This document shows, in pieces, positions 1 to 5,508 of a stretch of DNA of 9,290 bases. The translations under genes were made by a program, and so were the position numbers. The DNA comes from Pseudomonadota bacterium (GTDB lineage: Bacteria; Pseudomonadota; Alphaproteobacteria; Rhizobiales; Xanthobacteraceae). Position 1 is the first letter of the stretch. The number at the start of each line of letters is the position of its first letter. The stretch lies in NCBI GenBank assembly GCA_023391175.1, contig JAEWBL010000431.1, positions 1-9,290 of the forward strand. Direction: 5' to 3'. The notes beneath the pieces are model-generated. The model searched no databases. It had not been told where the DNA came from and saw only the letters and a program-made list of their open reading frames with translations.

Positions 1-254
1 CCGCCCGGCCCCCGGCGACGCAGACCGTGGGCCGCGATGACCACCACCGCCGAGAGGAAGCCGACCTTCACCACGAAGCCGAACGTGCCGATGGCCTTCA
101 GCAGGTCCGGCCGCACCCCCAGCGCGAAGATGCAGGCGACCGCAGCGAGGCAAAGCGAGCCGGCCATGGCGAGCGTCAGCAGCCGGTCCTGCCGGGCGGG
201 GTCCACGGCCTCGACGCGGGTGGCGAGGAAATCGATAAGGTCGTCGGTGTTCAT
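1..254 (-). CDS. nrsF: NrsF-type (DUF1109) membrane anti-sigma factor, 3' part outside window
   Basis: Seen: an open minus-strand frame starts with ATG at 254-252 and is still open at the left edge, giving the first 84 residues. It begins MNTDDLIDFLATRVEAVD, a short polar N-terminus. Two hydrophobic segments follow at about residues 27-46 and 56-76. Its ATG overlaps the TGA of the sigma factor gene (ATGA, 4 bases), so the two are probably translationally coupled. Known: NrsF proteins are multi-span inner-membrane proteins that hold a partner ECF sigma factor inactive, as in Caulobacter SigF-NrsF. Inference: this protein anchors and inhibits the sigma factor encoded just upstream, and stress on the membrane or periplasm releases it. 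The remaining predicted spans and C-terminus lie outside the window, so the family call rests on the N-terminal pattern plus context. Confidence 0.8.
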   Translation of the reverse strand, partial: MNTDDLIDFLATRVEAVDPARQDRLLTLAMAGSLCLAAVACIFALGVRPDLLKAIGTFGFVVKVGFLSAVVVIAAHGLRRRGPG

Positions 255-802
255 GGGCGTGCCTCCGACAAAAGGGCAGCAAGCTTCTTCATGCCGCGAT
301 GGATTCCGATTTTCACCGCGGCATCGCTCATGCCGATGCGGGCTGCGGCTTCGGCGATGCTGAGGCCTTCGATCTTCACGTATTCGATGGGGAGCCGAAA
401 ATGCCGGGGCAGCGTCTCCAGCGCCCGGTGCAGTTCCCGCGATGTATCCACCGCCTCGTATCTGTCGACGTCGGCGAGATCGTCCATCTCATCGATCTGA
501 ACATTGCGCAGCGCCCGCGCATTGAGGCGCAGATGGTCGATGAGCTTGTAGCGGGCAATGCCGTAGATCCAGGCGAGGACGGGCGAGGAGCCGTCATAGG
601 TGTGGCGCTTGGTATGGATCACCAGTAGCGTGTCCTGCACCAGATCCTCCGCATCGTCCGGTCCGGCGCCGCTGCGGCGCAGGTGGTTGCGGAAATAGCT
701 GCGCAGGCGCACGGACACATGCTGCAGAAGCACACGGTGCGCTTGCGTATCGCCGGACTGGCTCGCGCGCATCAGCGCTTCCAGGTCGGGTTCTCGGCTC
801 AT
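251..802 (-). CDS. sigF: ECF-family RNA polymerase sigma factor (SigF-like)
   Basis: A 183-residue sigma factor with only regions 2 and 4, typical of the extracytoplasmic-function class. Region 2 covers about residues 20-92, with the core-binding motif DAEDLVQDTLLVIH (50-63) and the -10-binding helix around WIYGIARYKLIDHLR (78-92). A linker follows. Region 4 spans about 128-175, with the helix-turn-helix around SIAEAAARIGMSDAAVKIGI (148-167). A further in-frame ATG at 823 is disfavoured for two reasons. A strong Shine-Dalgarno GAGGGGG (815-809) sits six bases before the ATG at 802. The promoter found at 852-827 would also start transcription at about 820, on top of or after the upstream ATG. 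The gene overlaps the anti-sigma gene. Known: members paired with NrsF respond to oxidative or metal stress. The stimulus here cannot be read from sequence. The symbol follows the Caulobacter pair. Confidence 0.9.
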   Translation of the reverse strand: MSREPDLEALMRASQSGDTQAHRVLLQHVSVRLRSYFRNHLRRSGAGPDDAEDLVQDTLLVIHTKRHTYDGSSPVLAWIYGIARYKLIDHLRLNARALRNVQIDEMDDLADVDRYEAVDTSRELHRALETLPRHFRLPIEYVKIEGLSIAEAAARIGMSDAAVKIGIHRGMKKLAALLSEARP

Positions 803-808
803 GAAATT

Positions 809-815
809 CCCCCTC
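809..815 (-). promoter_or_regulatory. Ribosome binding site deciding the sigma factor start
   Basis: On the minus strand the sequence reads GAGGGGG-AATTTC-ATG. A strong purine tract sits six bases before the ATG at 802-800, which favours that codon over the ATG at 823-821. Confidence 0.75.
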
Positions 816-826
816 ATGAGCACGTC

Positions 827-852
827 TTCGCGGGCCGGTGTTCACAGGTTAC
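827..852 (-). promoter_or_regulatory. SigF-type ECF promoter of the sigma/anti-sigma operon
   Basis: Read on the minus strand, GTAACC (852-847) is followed after exactly 16 bases by CGAA (830-827). To my recollection this matches the -35/-10 consensus reported for Caulobacter SigF targets (GTAACC-N16-CGAA). Transcription would begin near 820, leaving a leader of about 20 bases that holds the ribosome binding site. The placement implies that the sigma factor drives its own operon. The same motif occurs on the other strand ahead of the divergent gene. Confidence 0.75.
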
Positions 853-984
853 GCCCCGCGCGATCACGAGGATGCGAGGCGTCGGAGGCGCAGCGGAGTG
901 ACATTGATGCGCCAGCGTTTACGGACGGGATTAAGGGGTAATGCGCGGCCTCATAATCTGTTGAACTTGTCTTTCTCGCTCCCT

Positions 985-1010
985 GTAACCAGGGTGCCTA
1001 GACTTGCGGA
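985..1010 (+). promoter_or_regulatory. SigF-type ECF promoter of the small exported protein gene
   Basis: GTAACC (985-990) is followed after 16 bases by CGGA (1007-1010). This is the same -35 and spacing as the promoter of the divergent sigma gene, with one change in the -10. The predicted start of transcription is near 1017, about 30 bases before the ATG at 1048. Two copies with identical spacing in one 245-base gap are unlikely to be chance in DNA this rich in G and C. Confidence 0.7.
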
Positions 1011-1047
1011 ATATCCAGCATCATCGCTTCGATACTGGAGAATATAC

Positions 1048-1317
1048 ATGCGTAAGTCGATCCTGCCCTTCGTCGTCCTCGCCTCCGCGCTGGCCTTCGG
1101 CACCGCCGCTTTCGCGGACGAGACCGAGACCGCCGTGAACCGCGAAAGCCTGCGCGTCGCCGCCGGCATCGGCCCCGCCGATCAGGCCCCGCTCGGTTAT
1201 GGCGCCATCTCCGGCGGCCACCGCGGTTTTGCCGGCGCGCAGAGCGCCGAGCACACGCTTTCCGACGCCGACCGCGCGTTGTTCAAGCTCGGTGATCGCG
1301 GCCTCGGCAGCAACTGA
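1048..1317 (+). CDS. Small exported protein of unknown function, likely SigF target
   Basis: An 89-residue product that I do not recognise. The N-terminus MRKSILPFVVLASALAFG is a standard Sec signal peptide, with likely cleavage after AFA (residue 23). The mature part would be about 66 residues, acidic at its start (DETETA). It is rich in Gly, Ala and Asp, and has no cysteine and no methionine. The frame is open further upstream, but the start is set by CTGGAG (1035-1040) seven bases before the ATG at 1048 and by the signal peptide beginning exactly there. It lies divergent from the sigma factor and has its own SigF-type promoter, and is followed by a strong terminator, so it is a single-gene unit. 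Known: NrsF-linked regulons elsewhere include small periplasmic proteins such as the methionine-rich MrpX of Azospira. The lack of methionine argues against the same mechanism here. It could be a periplasmic stress or scavenging protein; its function is open. Confidence 0.8.
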   Translation: MRKSILPFVVLASALAFGTAAFADETETAVNRESLRVAAGIGPADQAPLGYGAISGGHRGFAGAQSAEHTLSDADRALFKLGDRGLGSN

Positions 1318-1328
1318 TCAGGCCTGAC

Positions 1329-1368
1329 AAAGCCGGCCGCGGTGGTTCGCCCATCGCGGCCGGCTTTT
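1329..1368. terminator. Bidirectional intrinsic terminator
   Basis: A 13-base-pair stem pairs 1329-1341 (AAAGCCGGCCGCG) with 1355-1367 (CGCGGCCGGCTTT), with a 13-base loop. TTTT follows on the plus strand, and the AAA on the left arm supplies a short T run on the minus strand. It sits 11 bases after the stop of the small exported protein gene and 18 bases after the stop of the convergent membrane-protein gene, so it probably ends both transcripts. Confidence 0.85.
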
Positions 1369-1385
1369 CGCGTTCGAGAGGGAAA

Positions 1386-3401
1386 TCAGCGTGCGGCCTC
1401 GCGCGCCACATAGATGCGCCAACGCCCGTCTTCCTCCTGTGTCAGCCGATAAAGCGGACTGGACGCGAAGGGATCGGCGGTCCAGGCGCCATCCTGCGCT
1501 GTAACGACGATGGCGCCGCAGCCGAAGACCCGGCGCAAGGTCGCCACGTCCTCTGCCGTTCCGGTTCCGGAGAACACACGGTCGAAGAGCCCCGCCGCCT
1601 CCACACGCTCCGACGCGGAGAGAGGCGCGAAGGCGAGCGCCATCTCCCGTCCGCCGAAGCAGGAGCGGCGGCGTGACAGGAGCGCCCATGACAGGTTGAT
1701 GGGCCAGGGCGTCAGCTTCTCCAGCCGCCCCGGGTTGCTGGCGATCCGCACCTTCGGGCCCACCTCCCGCCGCACCGCCCGCCACAGGGCCGGGTCGCCG
1801 GCGAAGACGCGGCCGTCCGCGCTCGGTTCGCCCGTGATGTTGAGCTGGGCGAGGGTGAAGGTGTCCGGCAGTCCGAGGGCGATGAGGGCGAGGCCGGCCG
1901 CGAGAAAGGGGCGCGCGCGCCGAGATCGCATCGTCTGTGCCGCCATCGACAGCGCCGCCGAGAGCGCGGCGCCCGTAAAGGCCGCGAGCACCAGGACCGC
2001 GGGCAGCACGGCGCGCCAGCCGAGATCATTGTTTTCGCCCGCCGTGCTCTGCAGGGTGGCGCTCACCAGCAGAGCGACAACCGCCAGCGCCGCCAGAGGA
2101 GGCGTGAGCCGCCGGGCCGGCCTTCCGCCCATACGCCCGGCAAGCCCCAGCGCCAGACCCGCCCCGCCGGCAAACAGGATGGGCGGAAACTCCACCGGCA
2201 GCAGCACCAGCCAGTAGGCGAGAGGATCGAGCACCGCCCGTGCCGCGTCCGTCCAGGCGGAGCCGAGCACGGGCATCGGGGCGAGTTGGATGGGCGTGCC
2301 GCCGCCCCGTGCCGCCGTCGCCTGAATCTGCTCCATCAACAAGGGCGCGGTGAGCGCGAGTGCTACCAGCGCCGCGCCCGCGAGCGCCAAGACGACGCGC
2401 AGGCGTCCCTTGGCCGGAGGCAAGAACACCACCACAAGCGCCGCCGCCGTTCCTGCCAGCGCGAAGGTGACGCCACCCACCCATAGCGAACTGCTGAAGG
2501 CCGCAGCTGCCGCCAGCCCGATCAATCCCGCCAGCACCGCCCCGTGCCTGGCATCGGAGGCCGCGCGCAACCGTGCCATCAGCAGCACGGCGATCACGCA
2601 GGCGGTGGCCGAGGCGACATGATGCGGGCTCCAGCTCGTCTGATAGAGGAGGCCGGCGAGGCCCGAGGCGGGTTCGAGCGCGAGATCCACCCGCGCGCCG
2701 CCGAACAGCGCCGCCGCCACCGGCCGGAGGGACCCCGCCGACGCGGCGAGGAGCGCGAGGAGTGGGGCGGACATGCCGGGGCGCAGGCGGAAGGCGAGCC
2801 CCGCCACGAGAGCTAGCGCCGCGAAGCCCGTGAACCAGGTGGCCACCGCGTCCGCGGCCCAGCCGTGCGCGCCGGACAGGACGGCGAGTTCCGCCGCGCC
2901 GAAGTGCCAGAGATAATAATAGGCCACCGTCCCCGCCGCGCCGTCCGCCCCGAACACCGGGTTGGCGGGCGGGATGGATCCGTTCTGCGCGATTTCGTCG
3001 ATGAGGATGATCTTGGCGTGGTCGTAGATGGGCGAGGCGAGGGCGATGGCGCCGTCCGGCATCACCTTCGGCAGCACGCCCAGCATCGGCACCAGCGCGA
3101 GGAGGCCGGCGGACACCAGCGCGACCAGCGGAAAGCGCCCTCCGGCCGGTGCGCGGGGAAAGGCGAGCGCGCACAGGCCTACCGCCGCCGCCGATCCGAT
3201 GATGACGACCGGCGCCAGGTCGAACAGGTGTGCCGCGGCGAGGGCGACCGGCGTCTGGGTCGCCCATCCTAGCGCCGGAGCCAATGCGAGCGCGGCTGTC
3301 CGGCCGTAACCCAGCCCGCGCGCCAGCAGCCAGCCCGGCGCCCCCCACAGCAGGAGCGCGAGCGGGAGGCACAGGAGGAGGCTCGTGAGAGGCACCATCA
3401 C
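1386..3401 (-). CDS. Large polytopic membrane protein, GT-C glycosyltransferase-like
   Basis: A 671-residue protein (670 if the ATG at 3398 is used instead of the GTG at 3401). About the first 515 residues form a dozen or so hydrophobic segments, and a more polar domain closes the protein. A conserved-looking loop at 126-148 contains YDHAK and GSIPPANP, followed by YYYLWHFG (161-168). An acidic and aromatic first large loop with a 'D-H...GxxPPxNP' pattern is reminiscent of lipid-linked sugar transferases of the GT-C fold and of DUF2298-like proteins. A further motif SWSPHHVAS lies around residue 255, and GENNDLGWR lies near 455. No named family is certain. It follows the molybdopterin oxidoreductase gene after 16 bases on the same strand, so it is probably cotranscribed, though a functional link to electron transfer is not evident. 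The Shine-Dalgarno before either start is weak. It ends next to the strong terminator. Confidence 0.75.
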   Translation of the reverse strand: MMVPLTSLLLCLPLALLLWGAPGWLLARGLGYGRTAALALAPALGWATQTPVALAAAHLFDLAPVVIIGSAAAVGLCALAFPRAPAGGRFPLVALVSAGLLALVPMLGVLPKVMPDGAIALASPIYDHAKIILIDEIAQNGSIPPANPVFGADGAAGTVAYYYLWHFGAAELAVLSGAHGWAADAVATWFTGFAALALVAGLAFRLRPGMSAPLLALLAASAGSLRPVAAALFGGARVDLALEPASGLAGLLYQTSWSPHHVASATACVIAVLLMARLRAASDARHGAVLAGLIGLAAAAAFSSSLWVGGVTFALAGTAAALVVVFLPPAKGRLRVVLALAGAALVALALTAPLLMEQIQATAARGGGTPIQLAPMPVLGSAWTDAARAVLDPLAYWLVLLPVEFPPILFAGGAGLALGLAGRMGGRPARRLTPPLAALAVVALLVSATLQSTAGENNDLGWRAVLPAVLVLAAFTGAALSAALSMAAQTMRSRRARPFLAAGLALIALGLPDTFTLAQLNITGEPSADGRVFAGDPALWRAVRREVGPKVRIASNPGRLEKLTPWPINLSWALLSRRRSCFGGREMALAFAPLSASERVEAAGLFDRVFSGTGTAEDVATLRRVFGCGAIVVTAQDGAWTADPFASSPLYRLTQEEDGRWRIYVAREAAR

Positions 3402-3417
3402 GGGGTGGCGCCGGCCG

Positions 3418-4209
3418 TCACAGGCCCGCGAACCAGTTGAAGCCCTGCTTTTCCCAGAAGCCGAGGGGGTAGGTGTTGGTCACCTCGATGGCGCGGATCC
3501 ATTTGGGGTTCTTGAACCCGAGCTTCACCGCCGTGCGCAGCCGCATGGGCGCGCCGAACGGGTCGGTGATGGGCTCGCCCGCATAGTGCGTGGCGAGGAT
3601 GGTCTGCGGGTGGAGCGCCGAGGCCATGTCGATGCTCTCCATGTAGTCGTCATTGCCGTAGAAGGCGATGTACTTGGCTGAAAGGTCCGCGCCAACGCGG
3701 GTGAGGAAGTCCCTCAGGTTCGGCCCGGACCACTGGCCGATATAATCCCACCCCTCCACGCAGATGTGGCGGATGATGACTTCCTGTTGCGGCAGCGCAT
3801 TGATGCGGTCCAGCGTCCAGGGGCGCTTGTCCTTGATGAGGCCGGAGAGTTCCAACTGCCAGGTGGAGAGGTCCACCGGCTTCACCTCGTCGATCTCATA
3901 ATAGGCGTTGAAGCGCGGCGGCTTCACCACGAGGTCGCGGGAATAGGTGGGGGCGAGCCGCTTCGGGTCGAACAGGGCGGTCTGTACGCCGTCGTTGAAA
4001 TCGGAAACGGTCCGCAGGACGCCCTGTACCTCTTCGCGATTGGAGATGTCGCAGCCGGCCAGCAGCGACAGCGCGCCAAGGCTCAGCGAGCCGCGCAGCA
4101 GCTTGCGGCGGTCGATGCGCTCGAGGAGGACATGGTTCTCCACGAGGAGGCTCTGGTCGGGCCGCGCAATGGAGGCCCGGTTCGGCCGGAAGAAGGAGCG
4201 GAGGGACAT
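3418..4209 (-). CDS. Molybdopterin-dependent oxidoreductase, YedY/sulfite oxidase family, Tat-type lipoprotein
   Basis: A 263-residue periplasmic molybdoenzyme. Residues 31-53 carry a twin-arginine stretch (RIDRRKLLRG), a hydrophobic core and a lipobox LLAGC, so Cys53 is the likely lipid anchor; the 33-residue leader before the arginine pair is long. The oxidoreductase domain starts near residue 100 with NAYYE, which resembles the YedY 'NNFYEFG' region. It contains HICVEGWD at 148-155, where Cys150 is the expected molybdenum ligand. PFGAPMRLRTAVKLGFKNPK (218-237) is the usual cofactor-binding region near the C-terminus. It is shorter than E. coli YedY/MsrP (about 330 residues), mainly at the C-terminus. 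The upstream gene 15 bases away encodes a cytochrome b561-type protein that probably exchanges electrons with it. Known family substrates are methionine sulfoxide and sulfite; the substrate here is not determined. The partner is not an MsrQ-type protein, so I do not assign msrP. Confidence 0.88.
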   Translation of the reverse strand: MSLRSFFRPNRASIARPDQSLLVENHVLLERIDRRKLLRGSLSLGALSLLAGCDISNREEVQGVLRTVSDFNDGVQTALFDPKRLAPTYSRDLVVKPPRFNAYYEIDEVKPVDLSTWQLELSGLIKDKRPWTLDRINALPQQEVIIRHICVEGWDYIGQWSGPNLRDFLTRVGADLSAKYIAFYGNDDYMESIDMASALHPQTILATHYAGEPITDPFGAPMRLRTAVKLGFKNPKWIRAIEVTNTYPLGFWEKQGFNWFAGL

Positions 4210-4224
4210 TGGCGTGGCCTCAGG

Positions 4225-4896
4225 TCAGCGCGAAGGATCGGGCGCGGGCGCGCCATCGGCGGGGATCGTTTCGGGATCTGGCAGGTGGGGGCCGCCGGTG
4301 AACATGGCGACGAGTGTCTTCGGCACCAGCAGCGCGAGGGCGACGTGGACCACCATGAACAGCACGATGGCCGCCATGCCGAGGAAGTGGATCAGGCGCG
4401 CCGACTGGAACCCGCCGAACAGCGAGACCAGCCCCGAGAACTGGACCGGCTTCCAGATGGCAAGACCGGAGGCCACCTGCACCACGATGAGGGTGATGAC
4501 GCCCACATAGAGCAGCTTCTGCACCGCATTGTAGTGGGTGAGATCCTGGTGCTTCAGCCGGAAGGTCAAAGCGGCGAGCGCCTCGGACATCACCTCGCTC
4601 GGGCGGATGGGGAAGAGCAGGCGTGCGAAGCGGCCGGTGGCGATGCCGTAGGCGAGATAGGCAAGGCCGTTCAGCACCAGCACCCACATGCCGAAGAAGT
4701 GCCATTGCAGCCCATGCTGCGCCCATACGCCGAGCACGATGGCCTGCGGGAAGTGCAGGAAGCCGAAGATCACCTCGTCGTTATAGATTTTCCAGCCGCT
4801 GCCGATCATCACGATCATGGCGATGGCGTTGGTCCAGTGCATGATCCGCAAGGGGAGCGGATGCATGCGCCTTGATGTATATTTTTTCATGTGCAT
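4225..4896 (-). CDS. Cytochrome b561-type membrane subunit, electron partner of the molybdoenzyme
   Basis: A 223-residue membrane protein of the dihaem cytochrome b class found with formate dehydrogenase, hydrogenase and molybdopterin oxidoreductases. Four hydrophobic spans are visible at about 18-35, 63-87, 128-148 and 168-192. Candidate haem ligands are His20 in the first span (RIMHW), His61 or His66 near the second, and His170 and His184 in the fourth. The tail is proline-rich and cytoplasmic or periplasmic. The frame is open upstream to 4983, but the start at 4896 is preferred: GGAG lies eight bases before it, and the extra upstream residues are polar and run through the AT-rich control region. 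The ATG at 4890 is an alternative. It is the first gene of the operon and probably passes electrons between the quinone pool and the lipoprotein molybdoenzyme downstream. Confidence 0.87.
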   Translation of the reverse strand: MHMKKYTSRRMHPLPLRIMHWTNAIAMIVMIGSGWKIYNDEVIFGFLHFPQAIVLGVWAQHGLQWHFFGMWVLVLNGLAYLAYGIATGRFARLLFPIRPSEVMSEALAALTFRLKHQDLTHYNAVQKLLYVGVITLIVVQVASGLAIWKPVQFSGLVSLFGGFQSARLIHFLGMAAIVLFMVVHVALALLVPKTLVAMFTGGPHLPDPETIPADGAPAPDPSR

Positions 4897-4921
4897 CGCT
4901 CTCGCTCCGGATTTATTGAAT

Positions 4922-4944
4922 TTAATTACGTGTCGCGTAATAAA
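4922..4944. promoter_or_regulatory. Inverted repeat, candidate operator in the divergent control region
   Basis: ATTACG (4925-4930) and CGTAAT (4936-4941) are perfect inverted repeats around five bases (TGTCG), with further pairing of TT and AA at the outer edges. The repeat lies 29-54 bases upstream of the cytochrome b start and about 65 bases upstream of the divergent gene, in a locally AT-rich stretch. It is a plausible dimeric repressor or response-regulator site; the regulator is unknown. Confidence 0.45.
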
Positions 4945-4963
4945 TGTTGACCGTTCATCGTAA

Positions 4964-4979
4964 GTATAGGTGTGTATAG
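4964..4979. promoter_or_regulatory. Tandem GTATAG direct repeat, candidate regulator or promoter element
   Basis: GTATAG occurs at 4964-4969 and again at 4974-4979, spaced exactly 10 bases, about one helical turn. Direct repeats with this spacing are typical of OmpR-family response regulator sites. Alternatively the second copy (TATAGT, 4975-4980) could act as a -10 element for the plus-strand gene, although I see no well-placed -35. Confidence 0.35.
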
Positions 4980-5006
4980 TCAATCAAACGATCTTGGAGA
5001 CTTCGA

Positions 5007-5477
5007 ATGCGCCCCAATCGTTCTGTTCTTGCCCTCGCTCTTGTCCTCGGCGTCACCGCCGCCGGAGCGCCGGCGTTCGCGGCCGGCCCACCCCACGCCA
5101 ACACCCAGACCGCGCCGGGGGAGGACGACCTGACCCCCGCCGAACGGATGGCCGAGCGCTTTCCCCAGAAGGTGCGCGTGGGCGATCTCGTGGGATTGCC
5201 GCTGCTCGATTTCGATGACCGCACGCTGGGCTTCGTCACCGAGGTGGCGCGCACGCCGGAGGGGGGCATCGTGCTGGTGGTGCCGGTGGGCGGCTGGTTC
5301 GGCCGCGGCGGCCGGGCGGTGCCGGTGCCCATCGAGACGGTGGCGATCCTCGGCCGGCAGATCGCGCTCCTCGACATCCCGCGCGATGACCTGCCGAAGC
5401 TCGCCTCCTGGACGCCGGGCGCGGGCCAGAGCGTGCCGGCAGATGACATCATCCGCATCGCCATCACACGGCGCTGA
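5007..5477 (+). CDS. Exported PRC-barrel-like domain protein
   Basis: A 156-residue protein. MRPNRSVLALALVLGVTAAG is a Sec signal peptide, with probable cleavage after AFA (residue 25). A proline-rich acidic linker follows. Residues about 55-127 form one PRC-barrel-like unit: RVGDLVGLPLLD, then GFVTEVA, a hydrophobic strand IVLVVPVGGWFG and VPVPIETVAIL, ending with IALLDIPRDDL. The start is supported by TTGGAG (4994-4999) seven bases before the ATG. Known: PRC-barrel domains occur in ribosome maturation and photosynthetic proteins and in many short envelope proteins of alphaproteobacteria, where their role is mostly undefined. It is divergent from the cytochrome b/molybdoenzyme operon and shares its 110-base control region, so coordinated control is possible. 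A direct role with the molybdoenzyme is inference only. A hairpin follows the stop. Confidence 0.75.
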   Translation: MRPNRSVLALALVLGVTAAGAPAFAAGPPHANTQTAPGEDDLTPAERMAERFPQKVRVGDLVGLPLLDFDDRTLGFVTEVARTPEGGIVLVVPVGGWFGRGGRAVPVPIETVAILGRQIALLDIPRDDLPKLASWTPGAGQSVPADDIIRIAITRR

Positions 5478-5484
5478 TGGGGAA

Positions 5485-5508
5485 AGGGCGCGGTCATGGC
5501 CGCGCCCT
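5485..5508. terminator. GC-rich hairpin between convergent genes, probable terminator
   Basis: AGGGCGCGG (5485-5493) pairs with CCGCGCCCT (5500-5508) around a six-base loop, a nine-base-pair perfect stem. It begins eight bases after the stop of the PRC-barrel gene and overlaps the stop codon of mtnK (5496-5494) on the other strand. The T run is poor on the plus strand and only TTT on the minus strand, so termination may be weaker than at 1329-1368. Confidence 0.6.

Noticed and set aside
803..823. Upstream ATG at 823 as start of the sigma factor
   Set aside because: The predicted transcription start is near 820 and the strong ribosome binding site serves the ATG at 802, so the extra seven residues are unlikely to be translated.
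3306..3311. GTAACC on the plus strand within the membrane protein gene
   Set aside because: It lies in coding sequence and lacks a CGAA-like element 16 bases downstream.
2026..3372. 448-codon minus-strand open frame inside the large membrane protein gene
   Set aside because: It is a shifted frame of the membrane protein; the Arg/Gly-rich translation lacks structure, whereas the main frame shows regular transmembrane segments.
3766..4875. 369-codon plus-strand open frame opposite the cytochrome b and molybdoenzyme genes
   Set aside because: It is antisense to two clear genes; its translation is charged, low in hydrophobic structure and without any domain. It is a by-product of high GC codon bias.
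4937..4962. GTAATA-N16-CGTA as a SigF promoter for the PRC-barrel gene
   Set aside because: It matches only four of six and three of four positions of the motif seen at 827-852, too weak to annotate as a feature.
4947..4980. TTGACC and TATAGT as a housekeeping promoter for the plus-strand gene
   Set aside because: The two elements are separated by 22 bases, too far for a sigma-70 promoter.
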